64,000 nucleotides of DNA, taken from the NCBI GenBank assembly GCA_902825965.1, contig CADEDA010000001.1, positions 1 to 64,000 of the forward strand, written 5' to 3'. The position numbers were made by a program, and so were the translations under genes. The notes under the pieces are model-generated. The model saw only the letters and a list, made by a program, of their open reading frames with translations, ran no database searches and was not told where the DNA came from. This stretch comes from an uncultured Gemmatimonadota bacterium (GTDB lineage Bacteria > Gemmatimonadota > Gemmatimonadetes > Gemmatimonadales > Gemmatimonadaceae). This document shows positions 51,597 to 64,000 of this stretch, piece after piece; the first letter of the stretch is position 1; each line of letters begins with the position of its first letter.

Positions 51597-52712
51597 CTAA
51601 CGAACCGCGAAGCGGTCGCTGTAGCCCTCACCGCGCCAGTGGATCGGCCGGCGACTCAGCAGCGAGACGGCGAGGACCGGCAGCATCACGACCTGCAGCA
51701 GCTGGAGGAGCACCGGCTCGTACCAGCGCAGTCGGCTGCCCGCACGGCGCGCCTGCACCGCCAGCAGCAGCGTATCGGCCGCCCACTTCGCCGCGAAGAC
51801 CGCCGCCCACGCCACGGGCGCCAGCCGCCAACCGAACAGCATCAGTGTCGCGACCATGGTGCCCCAGAGGATCACCACCGCGAGTCCGAGGGCGTAGTGC
51901 CAGCCCTGCGCCACGCCGCCGCCGAGGAATCGACGCATCTGGCTGACGAGATGCGCCGGGCTCGGGACCGGCGTAAGGACCGCCGCCGTCTCGGCGTCGA
52001 GGAAGTTGTGCATGCGGCCGCCGTCCGCGCTCGCCATGCGGAAGAGCGTGAGGTCCTCCGCGACCCGTCGCGGGGCGGCCTCCAGCCCGCCGGCGCGTTG
52101 GTACGCGCTGCGGCGGATGCCCATGTTCGGACCCACTGCCGCGACCGCGGCGCCCCAACCGGCGAGACCATGGTTGACGGGCTGCAGGAAGAGGTTCAGC
52201 ACGCGTTCGGTCGCACCCCACCAGCGCCGTGGCTCGACGAGCAGCGTGCCACCGACGACGGTGACGTCCGGCGTGACGGCGCCGAGCATGTGCCGGGCCC
52301 ACGTGGGCGGCACCGCGGCGTCGGCATCGGTGATCAACACCCAGTCCCCGGTGGCACGCGCGAACCCGTGTGCGATCCCCCGGGCCTTCGCCGCGAGTCC
52401 GTTGTCCGGCAGGTCCGCCGTGTGCAGGGCGGTCACGTGCGCATCCGCGCGTGCTGCCGCATCGATCAACGCGCCGGTGCCGTCGGTCGAACGATCGTCC
52501 ACGAGCACCAGCTGCAGCTTCCCTGCGGGGTAGTCCAGCGCCAGCAGCGAGGCGATGCAGCGCGGCAGGTCGCGTTCCTCGTTGCGCGCGCTGACGATGA
52601 CCGAGACCGTCGGCACGTGAACGTCCGCCCCGCGCCGTGAACGCGCGAGCCGGTGGATGCCGAGCACCAGAGCCGCCACGGCGAGCGGATAGACGCCTAC
52701 ACAGGCCAGCAT
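51597..52712 (-). CDS. Family-2 membrane glycosyltransferase, ceramide-glucosyltransferase-like layout
   Basis: 371 aa from ATG 52712, five bases after the reductase stop. N-terminal TM ('VYPLAVAALVLGIHRL'), GT-A domain with 'VSVIVSARNEERDLPRCIASLLALDYP', 'LVLVDDRSTDGT', the metal site LITDADAAVPPTW and 'VAEDLTLFRMASADGG', and C-terminal membrane helices (about 275-345). TM-GT2-TM enzymes of this layout include GT21-like glycosyltransferases and those acting on diacylglycerol or hydroxylated carotenoids. As last gene of the sphingoid operon it could glycosylate a ceramide or another lipid. Confidence 0.88.
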   Translation of the reverse strand: MLACVGVYPLAVAALVLGIHRLARSRRGADVHVPTVSVIVSARNEERDLPRCIASLLALDYPAGKLQLVLVDDRSTDGTGALIDAAARADAHVTALHTADLPDNGLAAKARGIAHGFARATGDWVLITDADAAVPPTWARHMLGAVTPDVTVVGGTLLVEPRRWWGATERVLNLFLQPVNHGLAGWGAAVAAVGPNMGIRRSAYQRAGGLEAAPRRVAEDLTLFRMASADGGRMHNFLDAETAAVLTPVPSPAHLVSQMRRFLGGGVAQGWHYALGLAVVILWGTMVATLMLFGWRLAPVAWAAVFAAKWAADTLLLAVQARRAGSRLRWYEPVLLQLLQVVMLPVLAVSLLSRRPIHWRGEGYSDRFAVR

Positions 52713-52717
52713 GGCGA

Positions 52718-53698
52718 CTACGCGCGGATCCACTGCGCCTCCCGATACCACGCGTAGGTCCGCGCCCATGCCTCCGCGCGCGACATGCTCGGCTGCCATT
52801 GCATGGCTTGCCGCAGTCCCGTGGCGGCACAGAGCCAGTACGGGTGTCGCGCGAGTTCGAGCTTGGCGTGCGTGAGCAGCGGCTCCACCCCGCGCAGACC
52901 GGCGAGGAGTTCGCTCGCCGTTGCACCGAGCCGGAGCGCGGCGCCGGGGACCGTGAGGCGCGGCGGCGAACGCTGCAGCACCGCGGCGACTTCGTCGTAG
53001 ACCGTACCCCAGGTCGCGGGGGCACCGTCCTCGACGAAGAACGTCCGTCCCAGCGCGTCGTCGCGTTGGGCGAGCACGCGCAGGGCCGCCACCACGTCGA
53101 ACACCGAGACGAGCGACAGGCGATGCCAGGCCGGCGAGGCCTGCAGCGCGAGCGGGCGCGCCAGCTGCCGGAACACCTGCAGGAAGTCCCGGTCGCGCGG
53201 GCCGAACACGGATGCCGGCCGAACGATGACCGCGGGCACCGACGTCGCCAGCACGGCGATCTCTGCGTCGCGTTTGCTGCGGCCGTACGGCTCCACCGGA
53301 CGCGCCTCGTCCGTGTCCGTCAGCGGCGCATCGGCCGACTGCGCCGGTCCTGCCGCGGCCTGGGACGAAACGAACAGCAGGCGCGGTCCCGCCTCGAGTC
53401 GCATGACCAACTGCGCGAGTGCAGCGGTGGGGGCGACGTTGGCGGCGCCGAAGGCGCGGGGGTCCCGCGCCCGCGTGCGCGCGGCCAGATGGAACACGTG
53501 GGTCACCCCCTGCCACAGCGCGGCGCGGTGTGCGTCGGGAGCGCTGAGCTCCAGGACGTGTTCGCGGCTGCCGCGGGGTGCCGGTGCCGCGGTCGCACCC
53601 GGGCGCCGCAGGACGCGCACCTCGATCCCGTCGGCGACCAACGACTGCACGAGGTGCCCGCCGATGAATCCCGAGGCGCCCGTGACGACGGCGATCAT
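52718..53698 (-). CDS. NAD-dependent epimerase-like reductase, candidate ceramide reductase (CerR)
   Basis: 326 aa. Extended short-chain dehydrogenase fold: TGASGFIGGHLVQSL at 7-21 binds NAD(P), and the catalytic pair is YGRSK with an upstream Ser in LFVSSQAA. In Caulobacter an epimerase-family protein (CerR) lies beside the serine palmitoyltransferase and reduces the 3-keto group of the sphingoid lipid; the same neighbour is present here, 10 bases downstream of the GNAT gene. Function by family and context; a nucleotide-sugar epimerase is the alternative. Confidence 0.88.
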   Translation of the reverse strand: MIAVVTGASGFIGGHLVQSLVADGIEVRVLRRPGATAAPAPRGSREHVLELSAPDAHRAALWQGVTHVFHLAARTRARDPRAFGAANVAPTAALAQLVMRLEAGPRLLFVSSQAAAGPAQSADAPLTDTDEARPVEPYGRSKRDAEIAVLATSVPAVIVRPASVFGPRDRDFLQVFRQLARPLALQASPAWHRLSLVSVFDVVAALRVLAQRDDALGRTFFVEDGAPATWGTVYDEVAAVLQRSPPRLTVPGAALRLGATASELLAGLRGVEPLLTHAKLELARHPYWLCAATGLRQAMQWQPSMSRAEAWARTYAWYREAQWIRA

Positions 53699-54834
53699 GC
53701 GCGCGACATCACTGCGGCGCGGTCGCGGACGGGGTGGCGCGCTCGTACAGCCGCCACCGCATGCACTCCGTGGCCTGGAGCGCGCGCATCGACTTCACGA
53801 TCAGATGGTTGTCCTCGAGCAGCCACGACGCCTCGGCGCGCTTGGTCACCGGGCTCGCGAGTCCGCGCCGCATGAGCTCGCGGGTGAAGAGCGGCAGGAT
53901 CGGCCGCGCCCGGAATGCCGCGCGCACGCCGAGGGCCATCACGCGGATGGACGGGGCGCGGCGCCGATGCCAGAGCAGCCGCAGCAGCCCCATCGGCAGG
54001 AGTCGGCCACTGCGGTGGTGTCGCAGGGTCTCGTTGAAGTCGAACACCGAGAGCAGGAACGCCACGGGGACGCCGTCCACCGAGGCGATGTAGCAGTAGC
54101 CCGGCGCGAGGAGGTGCCGCACGTCGGCGGCGAGGTGCCGGAACTCGGCCTTGGTGAACGGCACGAAGCCCCAGTTCGCTTCCCAGGCCTCGTTGTAGAT
54201 GTCCCAGAGGATCGCGACCTCGCGGTCGAAGTGCTGCGGCTCGATGTCCCGCAGCGTGATGCCGGCCCGCAACGCCCGCGCGCTGTGGCGCTCGAGGATC
54301 GGCGGCGGCACGAAGCCCGGGGTGCCCACGTCGAAGCGGAACCCGAGCAGGTCCTTCGCGCGCACGCATCCCGCGTCGGCGCAGAGCCGGTCGTAGTACG
54401 GTGGGTTCCACGCCGTCATGAACGTGGGGCGATGTTCGAACCCGTCGACGAGCAGGCCGCATTCGTAGTTGGTGCTCGGATTGAACGGCCCGCGCATGCT
54501 CGTGAGTCCACGCGCCGCGAGCCACGCGGCCGCCGCGGCGAACAGCGCCGTCGCGGCCTCCTGGTCGTCCTCGCACTCGAAGAAGCCGAAGAACCCGACC
54601 GTGTCGCCGTGGAATCGGTTGTGCGCGCGGTTCTCGATCGCCGCGATGCGTCCCACCACCCGGTCACCGCGCCGCGCGAGGAAGAGCTCGCGCGCGGCGT
54701 CGGCGTAGAACGGATGCCCGGGGCGCAGCACGTCGGCGACGGTCATGCGCAGCGGCGGGACCCAGTTGGGATGCTGCGACGGCTGGTACAGCTGCCACGC
54801 GAAGTCGATGAAGCGCGCGAGGTCGCGCCGGCCC

Positions 54835-58146
<3,312 letters not shown>

Positions 58147-58181
58147 CGTCTGTGCCAGCGCAGGACAACGGCGTGTGACGG

Positions 58182-59873
58182 TCAGTAGCGACCCGTGCGG
58201 TCACCGAAGAAGAGGCGGATCTCCTGCTGGCGGATCCCGGGGGGCGGGTTGATCGGCACGCCGACCTCGAGCGTGAGCATCTGCTTGGCCCCCGCCGGGA
58301 TGGCGACCATCACCGAGAACCCGACGGCGGAGTACCAGGGCGAGGAGACGCCGAACGGGGCGTCCCCGGCCCAGATGCGTCCGGCCTGCGACAGGAACGC
58401 CCACGCCACCTCGGCCCGGCGCGTCGTCAATGGGAGGCGGTGCCGCTCCTCAATGCCGACGACCATCCGACCGGCGCCGCCGAAGTCCGTGTTGCGGTAG
58501 CCCAGCAGTCCGGCGTCGAGGTCGCGCAGTGTGACCTGCGTGGGGATACGCGCGTTGCGCCGGGCCGTTCCCGCGAGGGTGAGTGCCGTGAGGTGGCCCT
58601 CGTGGCGCTTGAGCGAGAGCGCCGCGCGCCCGTTCACGCCAGCCTCGCCGATCTCCATGTCGCGACGCGCGGAGCTCCAGAGCGCACTCACGTTCCAGCG
58701 GAGCAGCGCGTGTTCGTTGCCCACGGCCCCCGTGTTCCCGACACCGTACACCTGGTCGGTCTCGTCCTGCTGGAGCGCGGCGATGCCCACCCGCGCACTG
58801 AACCAGGTGTCGTGCCCCAGCGTCACGTCCTCGGGCGCGCTGAGGGCGCCGAGGCCGCGGATGGGCTGGTAGCGGAGACGACGGTAGCTGAAGCCGGCCC
58901 CCACGCGCGCGGCGTCGAACACGGGGTAGCGCACGGCGACATCGGGCGGCGGCGGGATGTCCACGGGTCCGTCGTCCCGGATCTGCACGACGCGCCGCCG
59001 CTGCGCTCGCTCCCACTCGAGCGTGCCGCTCACGTGCCACGGCGCGTTGGCCGGCCCGAGGCGCCGGTGGCCGGAGAAGCTCGCGGTCCGCTGCTCGTAC
59101 TCCACGGTGACGCTGCGCAGGACCGGATCGAACAACGTGTAGAACTTCCGTCGCGACGCGAGCAGCGAATTCCACGAATCGCGCTGGAAGTTGGTGAGCG
59201 CCGGTCGCTGCAGCCCCAGCGACCACTCATCGACGAACGGGCGCGACGCGAACCCGACCTCGAGCGTGACGGGCCGCCCGAGGAACTGGGGGTCCTTGAA
59301 CCGGACACCCGACCCGATCTCCCCCCCGCGTCCCAGCTCGGAGAGCAAGCGGAATCCCTTCCCGGTGCCGCCCAGGCTGCCGGTGCCCAGCTCCAGTCCG
59401 GCCGGCAGACCTTCGACGCCCCAGGCCTCGGCGTACAGCACCCATTCGTCGATGGTCTCCACGCGGAGCAGCACGTCCTCGGCCGAGTGCGGGAGCACGC
59501 GGATCGCGACGTCGCTCAGGTAGGGCTGCGCGCGCAGCACGCGCTCGGACTCCACGCGCCGTTGCTCCTCGCAGACGTCGCCCTTCTTGAGCAGCAGGAA
59601 ACGCTCCACGAGGCGGGTCCGCGTGACCGGTTGCAGGGCGAACATAGTGCTGTTCACCGCACTCGCCACGGGGTCGAGCCGCGGGCCGAGCAGGGCCCGT
59701 CGGCTGCCGACGAACTCGATCGCGGCGATGGTGCGCCCGTCACAGCGTTCACCCGGCGCGATGGGGTCGAGCCGCTGGGCGCCGAGCGCGGAGGGCAGAC
59801 CCGCGGCCAGCAGCAGCGCCACACGCCGGACGGCGGCGGCGAGTCGGCACTGCGGGAACGGCGCGGGTCGCAT
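58182..59873 (-). CDS. Outer-membrane protein with POTRA-like N-terminus and beta-barrel
   Basis: 563 aa from ATG 59873 (an ATG at 59906 would add 11 residues; a GGAGG lies further upstream). Signal peptide ending near ALGAQRL. Residues about 45-150 look like one POTRA domain ('TIAAIEFVGSRRALLG', 'RTRLVERFLLLKKGDVCEEQRRVESERVLRAQPYLSDVAIRVLP', 'VLLRVETIDEW'). The rest is beta-barrel strands with surface-antigen-type pattern, ending in 'QEIRLFFGDRTGRY'. This is a short Omp85/TamA-like protein with a single POTRA. Divergent from the MsbA-like exporter and 35 bases from the synthase start; perhaps lipid or protein delivery to the outer membrane. Confidence 0.83.
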   Translation of the reverse strand: MRPAPFPQCRLAAAVRRVALLLAAGLPSALGAQRLDPIAPGERCDGRTIAAIEFVGSRRALLGPRLDPVASAVNSTMFALQPVTRTRLVERFLLLKKGDVCEEQRRVESERVLRAQPYLSDVAIRVLPHSAEDVLLRVETIDEWVLYAEAWGVEGLPAGLELGTGSLGGTGKGFRLLSELGRGGEIGSGVRFKDPQFLGRPVTLEVGFASRPFVDEWSLGLQRPALTNFQRDSWNSLLASRRKFYTLFDPVLRSVTVEYEQRTASFSGHRRLGPANAPWHVSGTLEWERAQRRRVVQIRDDGPVDIPPPPDVAVRYPVFDAARVGAGFSYRRLRYQPIRGLGALSAPEDVTLGHDTWFSARVGIAALQQDETDQVYGVGNTGAVGNEHALLRWNVSALWSSARRDMEIGEAGVNGRAALSLKRHEGHLTALTLAGTARRNARIPTQVTLRDLDAGLLGYRNTDFGGAGRMVVGIEERHRLPLTTRRAEVAWAFLSQAGRIWAGDAPFGVSSPWYSAVGFSVMVAIPAGAKQMLTLEVGVPINPPPGIRQQEIRLFFGDRTGRY

Positions 59874-59939
59874 AAGCTTCGTAAATCTAAAGCCGCGCCT
59901 GTTCATGCCAATGCGCGGACTCCTCCCCTCCCTTCCGTC

Positions 59940-61787
59940 GTGACCCCGACTCCACTCGGTGTGCTCCGCCACTACTGGCGGGTGGCGCGTGTCCAGCCGA
60001 TCCAGCTCTTCGTGCCGCTCGGGCTCAGCGTGCTGTCGGCCGCCTGCGAGGCCGCCTCGTTCGCGTTGCTGATCCCGCTCACCAAGTCCATCGGTCGGAA
60101 CTCGCTCGAGGCGCTGGAGACCTCCCCCGCGCTCGCGTGGATCGCCCGCGCGCTGCCGGAGGAGGTCCGCGACGCCGAGTCGCGCGTGATCGCGTTGATC
60201 CTCATCGTGCTGGGGCTGATCATCGCCGCGCGATCGGGCAAGTTGCTCCTCGACTACGCGCGCGCCGTCTACGTCGCCTCGCGCACCGAGCGCTACCGCG
60301 TGGACGTCGGCGCCGAGACGTTCCGCCGGGTGCTGAGCTTCGGCCGACAGTACTTCGACCGCAAGGCGATCGGCACCATCGACGCCGAGATCGGCTGGTC
60401 GAGCTCGGTCATCCGGATCCTGCTCGCGGCCGAGGAGTGCATCCGCTACACGCTCTTCCTGGCGGTGAAGGCCGTGGTGATGCTGGCGATCTCGCTGCCG
60501 CTGGCCATCGCCTTCACCTGCACGCTGCCGTTCGTGAGCTGGTTCATGCGGTGGATCGATGCGCGCGTGGGACGCATTGCGGTCGAGAGCATGGAAGCCG
60601 ACCGCAAGGTCCGCTCGCGCATCCTCGACATCCTGGGCTCGATCCCGCTCGTGAAGGTGAACTCGCAGGAACGCGAGGCCGCCAGCACCTACATCGACGC
60701 CCTGCACGAGGCGAAGGACATCACCATCCGGCGCGACCGCGTGACGAGCAGCCGGTATCCGATCGAGGAGATCTTCATCCTCCTCACCATGTTGCTGGTG
60801 CAGGCGGCCGTGATGGTCTCGGCCGGCAGCTTCTCGCCCGGCGACCTGGTCGGCTTCGCCGCCTTCCTGTTCATCGTCCAGCAGGCGCTCCCCGACTTCC
60901 GGTACCTGAGCCAGTTCCGGCTGCAGATCGCCGAGGAATGGCCGCGGCTCCGGGCGCTGGCGGGGCTGTTCTCCGACGAGGACAAGTGCATCGTCCCGTC
61001 CGGGCCGCGCCCCTTCACGCCGCCGACGCGCGGCATCGAGATCCGCGACCTCACGTTCGCGTACCAGCCGGGGGTGCCCGTGCTGCATGACGTGCGGGCG
61101 ACCATCGATGCGGGCAAGGTGACGGCGATCGTCGGCTACTCGGGCGCGGGCAAGACCAGCCTGGTCGACCTCATCGCGCGGCTCTACGACTGCCCCGCCG
61201 GCACCATCCGCGTGGACGGCGTGGACATCCGCGAGTTCGCGACCGACTCGCTGCACGCACGCATGGCGCTGGTGAGTCAGGATGTGTGGCTGCTCAACCG
61301 CTCGCTGCGGGACAACCTCACGTTCGGCCTCGACCGCGCCGTCTCCGACGACGACCTCCTCGAGGCACTCGGCGACGTGGAACTGCGACCGTTCTTCGAC
61401 GGGCTCCGCGAGGGCTTCGACACCAACATCGGCGACCGCGGCGTGCGCCTCTCGGGCGGCCAGCGGCAGCGCGTTGCACTCGCCCGCGCCCTGCTGCGCG
61501 ACCCGGACATCCTCATCCTCGACGAGGCGACCTCCGCACTCGACAGCGTCATCGAGCAGCGGGTCGCGCGGGCCATCCAGCGCCGGGCGGCGGGGCGGAC
61601 GCTGATCGTGATCGCACACCGCCTCTCGAGCATCCGCGACGCCGACACCATCCTCGTGATGGACAACGGCCGGATCGTGGAGCAGGGCTCCTGGGAGTCC
61701 CTCCTGCAGCGCGGCGGCCTCCTGCAGCGCCTGCACGCCGCGCAGGCGTCGGAGCCTACGGACGCACCGTCTGCCACGCGAACGTAA
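59940..61787 (+). CDS. MsbA-like ABC exporter (fused membrane and ATPase domains)
   Basis: 615 aa from GTG 59940. Six membrane helices (about 20-300), then an ATPase domain with Walker A GYSGAGKTS near 398-406, Q-loop, LSGGQRQR signature near 503, Walker B ILILDEATSALDS and H-loop IAHRLSS. Type IV exporter layout, as in lipid flippases such as MsbA and in polysaccharide or peptide exporters. Beside lipid-synthesis genes and a divergent outer-membrane protein (66-base gap, AT-richer, probably both promoters), transport of the lipid made here is the simplest guess. It converges on the next gene with a 32-base overlap. Confidence 0.93.
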   Translation: MTPTPLGVLRHYWRVARVQPIQLFVPLGLSVLSAACEAASFALLIPLTKSIGRNSLEALETSPALAWIARALPEEVRDAESRVIALILIVLGLIIAARSGKLLLDYARAVYVASRTERYRVDVGAETFRRVLSFGRQYFDRKAIGTIDAEIGWSSSVIRILLAAEECIRYTLFLAVKAVVMLAISLPLAIAFTCTLPFVSWFMRWIDARVGRIAVESMEADRKVRSRILDILGSIPLVKVNSQEREAASTYIDALHEAKDITIRRDRVTSSRYPIEEIFILLTMLLVQAAVMVSAGSFSPGDLVGFAAFLFIVQQALPDFRYLSQFRLQIAEEWPRLRALAGLFSDEDKCIVPSGPRPFTPPTRGIEIRDLTFAYQPGVPVLHDVRATIDAGKVTAIVGYSGAGKTSLVDLIARLYDCPAGTIRVDGVDIREFATDSLHARMALVSQDVWLLNRSLRDNLTFGLDRAVSDDDLLEALGDVELRPFFDGLREGFDTNIGDRGVRLSGGQRQRVALARALLRDPDILILDEATSALDSVIEQRVARAIQRRAAGRTLIVIAHRLSSIRDADTILVMDNGRIVEQGSWESLLQRGGLLQRLHAAQASEPTDAPSATRT

Positions 61788-63156
61788 GCAGCCCGACGCC
61801 GGCGAGCAGCGGAAGCAGGGCCACCCAGGGGGCGCCCGACGCGAGCGCCCACGTCGCACTCGCGAGTGAGGCCAGGCCCAACCCGGTCTCGACGAACACG
61901 ATCGGCGGCGCCTGGCCACGGGCCCGCGCCGACTTGGGCGTGCGCTTGAACTCGCCGCCGAACGAGCGCAGTCCGGTGAGGCCGGCGTGCAGCAGCATCG
62001 GCGCCATGCCGATCCCGATCGCCGCCGCCTCGATCTCAAGCCAGCCGCGACGCCATCCGTCGGTCCACGCCTTGAGCAGCGCGGTCGCGCCGAGCCCGAC
62101 GAAGAAGCCGGCCATCGGCAGGTCCGCGGCGAAGAACCCGAGCAGCGGGTGATAGACCCGCGCCCAGGCCGCCGCACCAGCCGTGAGCGCCAGCGCGAGC
62201 AGCAGGATGGGGAACGAGTATCCCGTGACCTGCAGCATCACCGTGATGCGGTCCCGCCATCCGGCGCTGCCCATCGCGGGCAGCGCCTTGCGCGCCATCT
62301 GGAAGGCGCCGCGCGACCACCGGCTCTGCTGGATCCGCAGGGCCGCGGCCGTCGCAGGGATCTCCGCCGGCACCACGGCGTCATGGTCGAACGCGAACCG
62401 CCAGCCGCGGAGCCAGGCCCGCAGCGAGAGGTCGAGGTCCTCGGCCAGCGTGTCGGCGGACCACCCGCCGGCATCGGCGATCACGCTGCGACGCCACACG
62501 CCACCCGAACCGTTGAAGTGGAAGAACTGCCCGGAGCGGCTGCGCGCCACCTGCTCGATGGCGAAGTGCCGGTCGATCCAGTGTCCGCCGGCGCGCTCGA
62601 TCAACGTCCGCGGCGGGGCCAGCGGCCCCCAGCGGCCCTGCACCATCGCGATCTTCGGGTCCGTGAACCAGGGGATGAGCCGCTTCAACAGGTCCGGCGC
62701 CGGCACGAAGTCGGCATCGAGGATCAGAATGAACTCGCCGGTGGCCGCCGTCACGGCCTCGTGCAGCGCACCGGCCTTGTAGCCCGTCCGCACCGTGCGC
62801 CGCAGGTGCGCCACGTCCAGTCCACGGGCGCGCAGGCGCGCGATGGTCGCCTCCGCCAGCACGGGGGTGGCGTCGGTGGAGTCGTCGAGCAGCTGGATCT
62901 GCAGGCGATCCGCCGGCCAGTCGAGCGCCCCCACGGCCTCGAGCAGGCGCTGGACCACCGCTTCCTCGTTGTAGACCGGGAGCTGCACGGTGACGCGTGG
63001 CAGCACCGCCGGCAGCGCCGGGCGCGTGGGCACCCTGCCCCGCAGCCGCCACGCCAGCCAGATCAGCCAGGTGTTGTAGTTGATCCAGCAGTTGAGCAGC
63101 AGCCAGATGCCCAGCACGAGGGCCAGGACAACGGCAGCGATGGTCGACGGATTCAC
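61756..63156 (-). CDS. Membrane-bound processive-type family-2 glycosyltransferase
   Basis: 466 aa. N-terminal TM (6-24), GT-A domain with 'VTVQLPVYNEEAVVQRLLEAVGALDWP', 'QLLDDSTD', ILDADFVPAPDLL, acceptor Asp in LAEDLDLSLRAWL and the QQSRW (QxxRW) motif near 275, and three or four C-terminal helices. The set D, DxD, D, QxxRW is that of cellulose-synthase/mannan-synthase-like (CslA-type) enzymes that polymerise or repeatedly transfer sugars. It could make a surface glucan or mannan or glycosylate lipid. No PilZ domain. Followed upstream by the methyltransferase gene with a 100-base gap. Confidence 0.92.
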   Translation of the reverse strand: MNPSTIAAVVLALVLGIWLLLNCWINYNTWLIWLAWRLRGRVPTRPALPAVLPRVTVQLPVYNEEAVVQRLLEAVGALDWPADRLQIQLLDDSTDATPVLAEATIARLRARGLDVAHLRRTVRTGYKAGALHEAVTAATGEFILILDADFVPAPDLLKRLIPWFTDPKIAMVQGRWGPLAPPRTLIERAGGHWIDRHFAIEQVARSRSGQFFHFNGSGGVWRRSVIADAGGWSADTLAEDLDLSLRAWLRGWRFAFDHDAVVPAEIPATAAALRIQQSRWSRGAFQMARKALPAMGSAGWRDRITVMLQVTGYSFPILLLALALTAGAAAWARVYHPLLGFFAADLPMAGFFVGLGATALLKAWTDGWRRGWLEIEAAAIGIGMAPMLLHAGLTGLRSFGGEFKRTPKSARARGQAPPIVFVETGLGLASLASATWALASGAPWVALLPLLAGVGLLTFAWQTVRP

Positions 63157-63256
63157 GGGGGGAGGTGCACGAGGTCACGGCGGGCGCTGCCGCGAGCGGC
63201 CGCGCGGCGAAAGCTATCGGGTCGCTGCCACGACCAGCAATCAGCGTCGACCGCGT

Positions 63257-63904
63257 TCACCGCCGCAGCGGCACGCGGGGGTCGTAGGCCGCGATGAAGC
63301 ACTCGCCGCCCGACCAGTGCGGGCTCACGTACGAGGCGAAGCGCACGGGCGGGTAGCGCTCGAGGAACCTCTCGTCGAAGCTGTGGAGGTGGTACGGCAG
63401 CCGCGTGGCCTCCGGTTCCTTCCACGGCGCGGCGATCACCACCAGGCGCCGCGCCAGCCCGAGCAACTTCTCGAGCAGGCGCCCCGGGTCCTCCGTGTGC
63501 TCGATGGTGTGCGAGCACACGACGACGTCGTACTGCTCCTCGAGGTCGAACACATCACCGACCCGATAGTCCACGCGCGGCAGCGACAACGCGGCCCGCG
63601 GGTACCAGGTCGGCTCCACGTCGATGGCCGTGACGGCGAAGTGCAAGCGGCTCCACGAGCGCGGATGGAAGACCCGCGCGATGAGGTCCGATCCCGCCGC
63701 GGTCCGGGCGCCGACGTCGAGCAGCGTGAGCGACTGCTGCGCCGGACTCGCCAGCTCCTCCTGCAACACCCGGCACACGTCCACCGCGAACCCGATGGAC
63801 TGCGAGTCGTCGCGGATGTGGCGCTGGCCCCGTGAAGTGTCGGCCACCGTCCGGTGCAGCAGGCGCGAGACCTGCCAGGCGGCGCGCAACAACGTGCGCG
63901 TCAT
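63257..63904 (-). CDS. Class I SAM-dependent methyltransferase
   Basis: 215 aa. The SAM-binding motif I reads LTLLDVGARTAAGSD, with AIDVEP and 'YRVGDVFDLEEQYDVVVCSHTIEHTEDPGRLLEKLLGLARRLVVIAAPWKEPE' for motifs II-III. Methyltransferases of this kind in glycan clusters often cap or modify sugars; the acceptor here is unknown. Its start overlaps the stop of the truncated gene at the right edge (ATGA), so the operon continues beyond the window. Confidence 0.9.
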   Translation of the reverse strand: MTRTLLRAAWQVSRLLHRTVADTSRGQRHIRDDSQSIGFAVDVCRVLQEELASPAQQSLTLLDVGARTAAGSDLIARVFHPRSWSRLHFAVTAIDVEPTWYPRAALSLPRVDYRVGDVFDLEEQYDVVVCSHTIEHTEDPGRLLEKLLGLARRLVVIAAPWKEPEATRLPYHLHSFDERFLERYPPVRFASYVSPHWSGGECFIAAYDPRVPLRR

Positions 63905-64000
63905 GGCGAACCCACGCGGTCGAAGAGCTCGGCCTCAGCGAGGTCCGGGGCCGCGGCATCGCTCGCCGACAGCAGCGGCGTGCCCGCCAGCGGCCAGGTG
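63901..64000 (-). CDS. C-terminal end of an unidentified gene, truncated by the window edge
   Basis: The last 32 codons and stop of a minus-strand frame (ends ...LAEAELFDRVGSP). It overlaps the methyltransferase start (ATGA), the same coupling as other real gene pairs here. Too little is visible to assign a family. Confidence 0.6.
   Translation of the reverse strand, partial: TWPLAGTPLLSASDAAAPDLAEAELFDRVGSP

Noticed and set aside
58182-62177. 1331-codon open frame on the minus strand extending the outer-membrane protein gene upstream
   Set aside because: The part beyond 59906 is antisense to the ABC exporter, is Arg/Glu/Asp-rich without domains, and arises from the high GC content.

Overview
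The window is a 64 kb piece of a very GC-rich, gene-dense bacterial chromosome. Short or overlapping gene junctions (ATGA, GTGA, TGATG), strong G/C third-position bias, a duplicated orphan FtsX/MacB-type permease, a LytS/LytTR pair, a BTAD-type regulator, an F-ATPase a-subunit with a signal peptide and many secreted proteins with 'AQ' cleavage sites suggest a Gram-negative, probably of the Gemmatimonadota. That placement is inference: there is no rRNA or other phylogenetic marker. I see no tRNA, rRNA, CRISPR array, transposase or prophage.

Layout. 1-7.7 kb (minus strand): the N-terminal two thirds of a secreted DUF11-repeat protein running off the left edge; an overlapping ferredoxin/cupin/nucleotidyltransferase operon; and a half ATP-synthase operon (atpZ, an AtpI-like gene, atpB, atpE, atpF, atpH) closed by a hairpin, without atpA/G/D/C. 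7.8-12.6 kb (plus): a lipoprotein/outer-membrane protein, a chemoreceptor, a BsuPI lipoprotein and an orphan MoxR ATPase with a very strong terminator. 12.7-17.5 kb: a BTAD/AAA regulator whose base composition changes abruptly inside the gene, converging on a membrane HD-GYP protein preceded by a 23-codon peptide gene and a structured leader; from about 13.4 to 17.45 kb the DNA is clearly lower in GC than its surroundings. 17.5-39 kb: ordinary accessory and housekeeping genes (sigma-54 activator, gcvT, UbiB kinase, ArsR/SRPBCC pair, YcaQ-type glycosylase, LytS/LytTR, orphan permease, S41 peptidase, serine hydrolase, metallo-hydrolase, DUF1579-like barrels, DinB).

39-64 kb is a cell-envelope region and the most interesting part. 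It holds a complete 2-aminoethylphosphonate (AEP) pathway as a four-gene overlapping operon (PEP mutase, phosphonopyruvate decarboxylase, AEP-type aminotransferase, nucleotidyltransferase) and, divergent from it, a CDP-alcohol phosphotransferase resembling choline/ethanolamine phosphotransferases and a LicD-type transferase. About 4 kb further lie a sterol-desaturase/fatty-acid 2-hydroxylase homologue and a bacterial sphingolipid module: a single-chain fatty-acyl-AMP ligase + ACP + alpha-oxoamine synthase (serine-palmitoyltransferase type), a GNAT-type candidate ceramide synthase and an epimerase-like candidate ceramide reductase. Glycosyltransferases, a Wzi-like outer-membrane protein, a POTRA/beta-barrel protein, an MsbA-like exporter and a methyltransferase surround them. 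My main hypothesis is that the region makes and exports aminoethylphosphonate-headed lipids, possibly ceramide aminoethylphosphonate (sphingophosphonolipid), with AEP decoration of surface glycan by LicD as the chief alternative.
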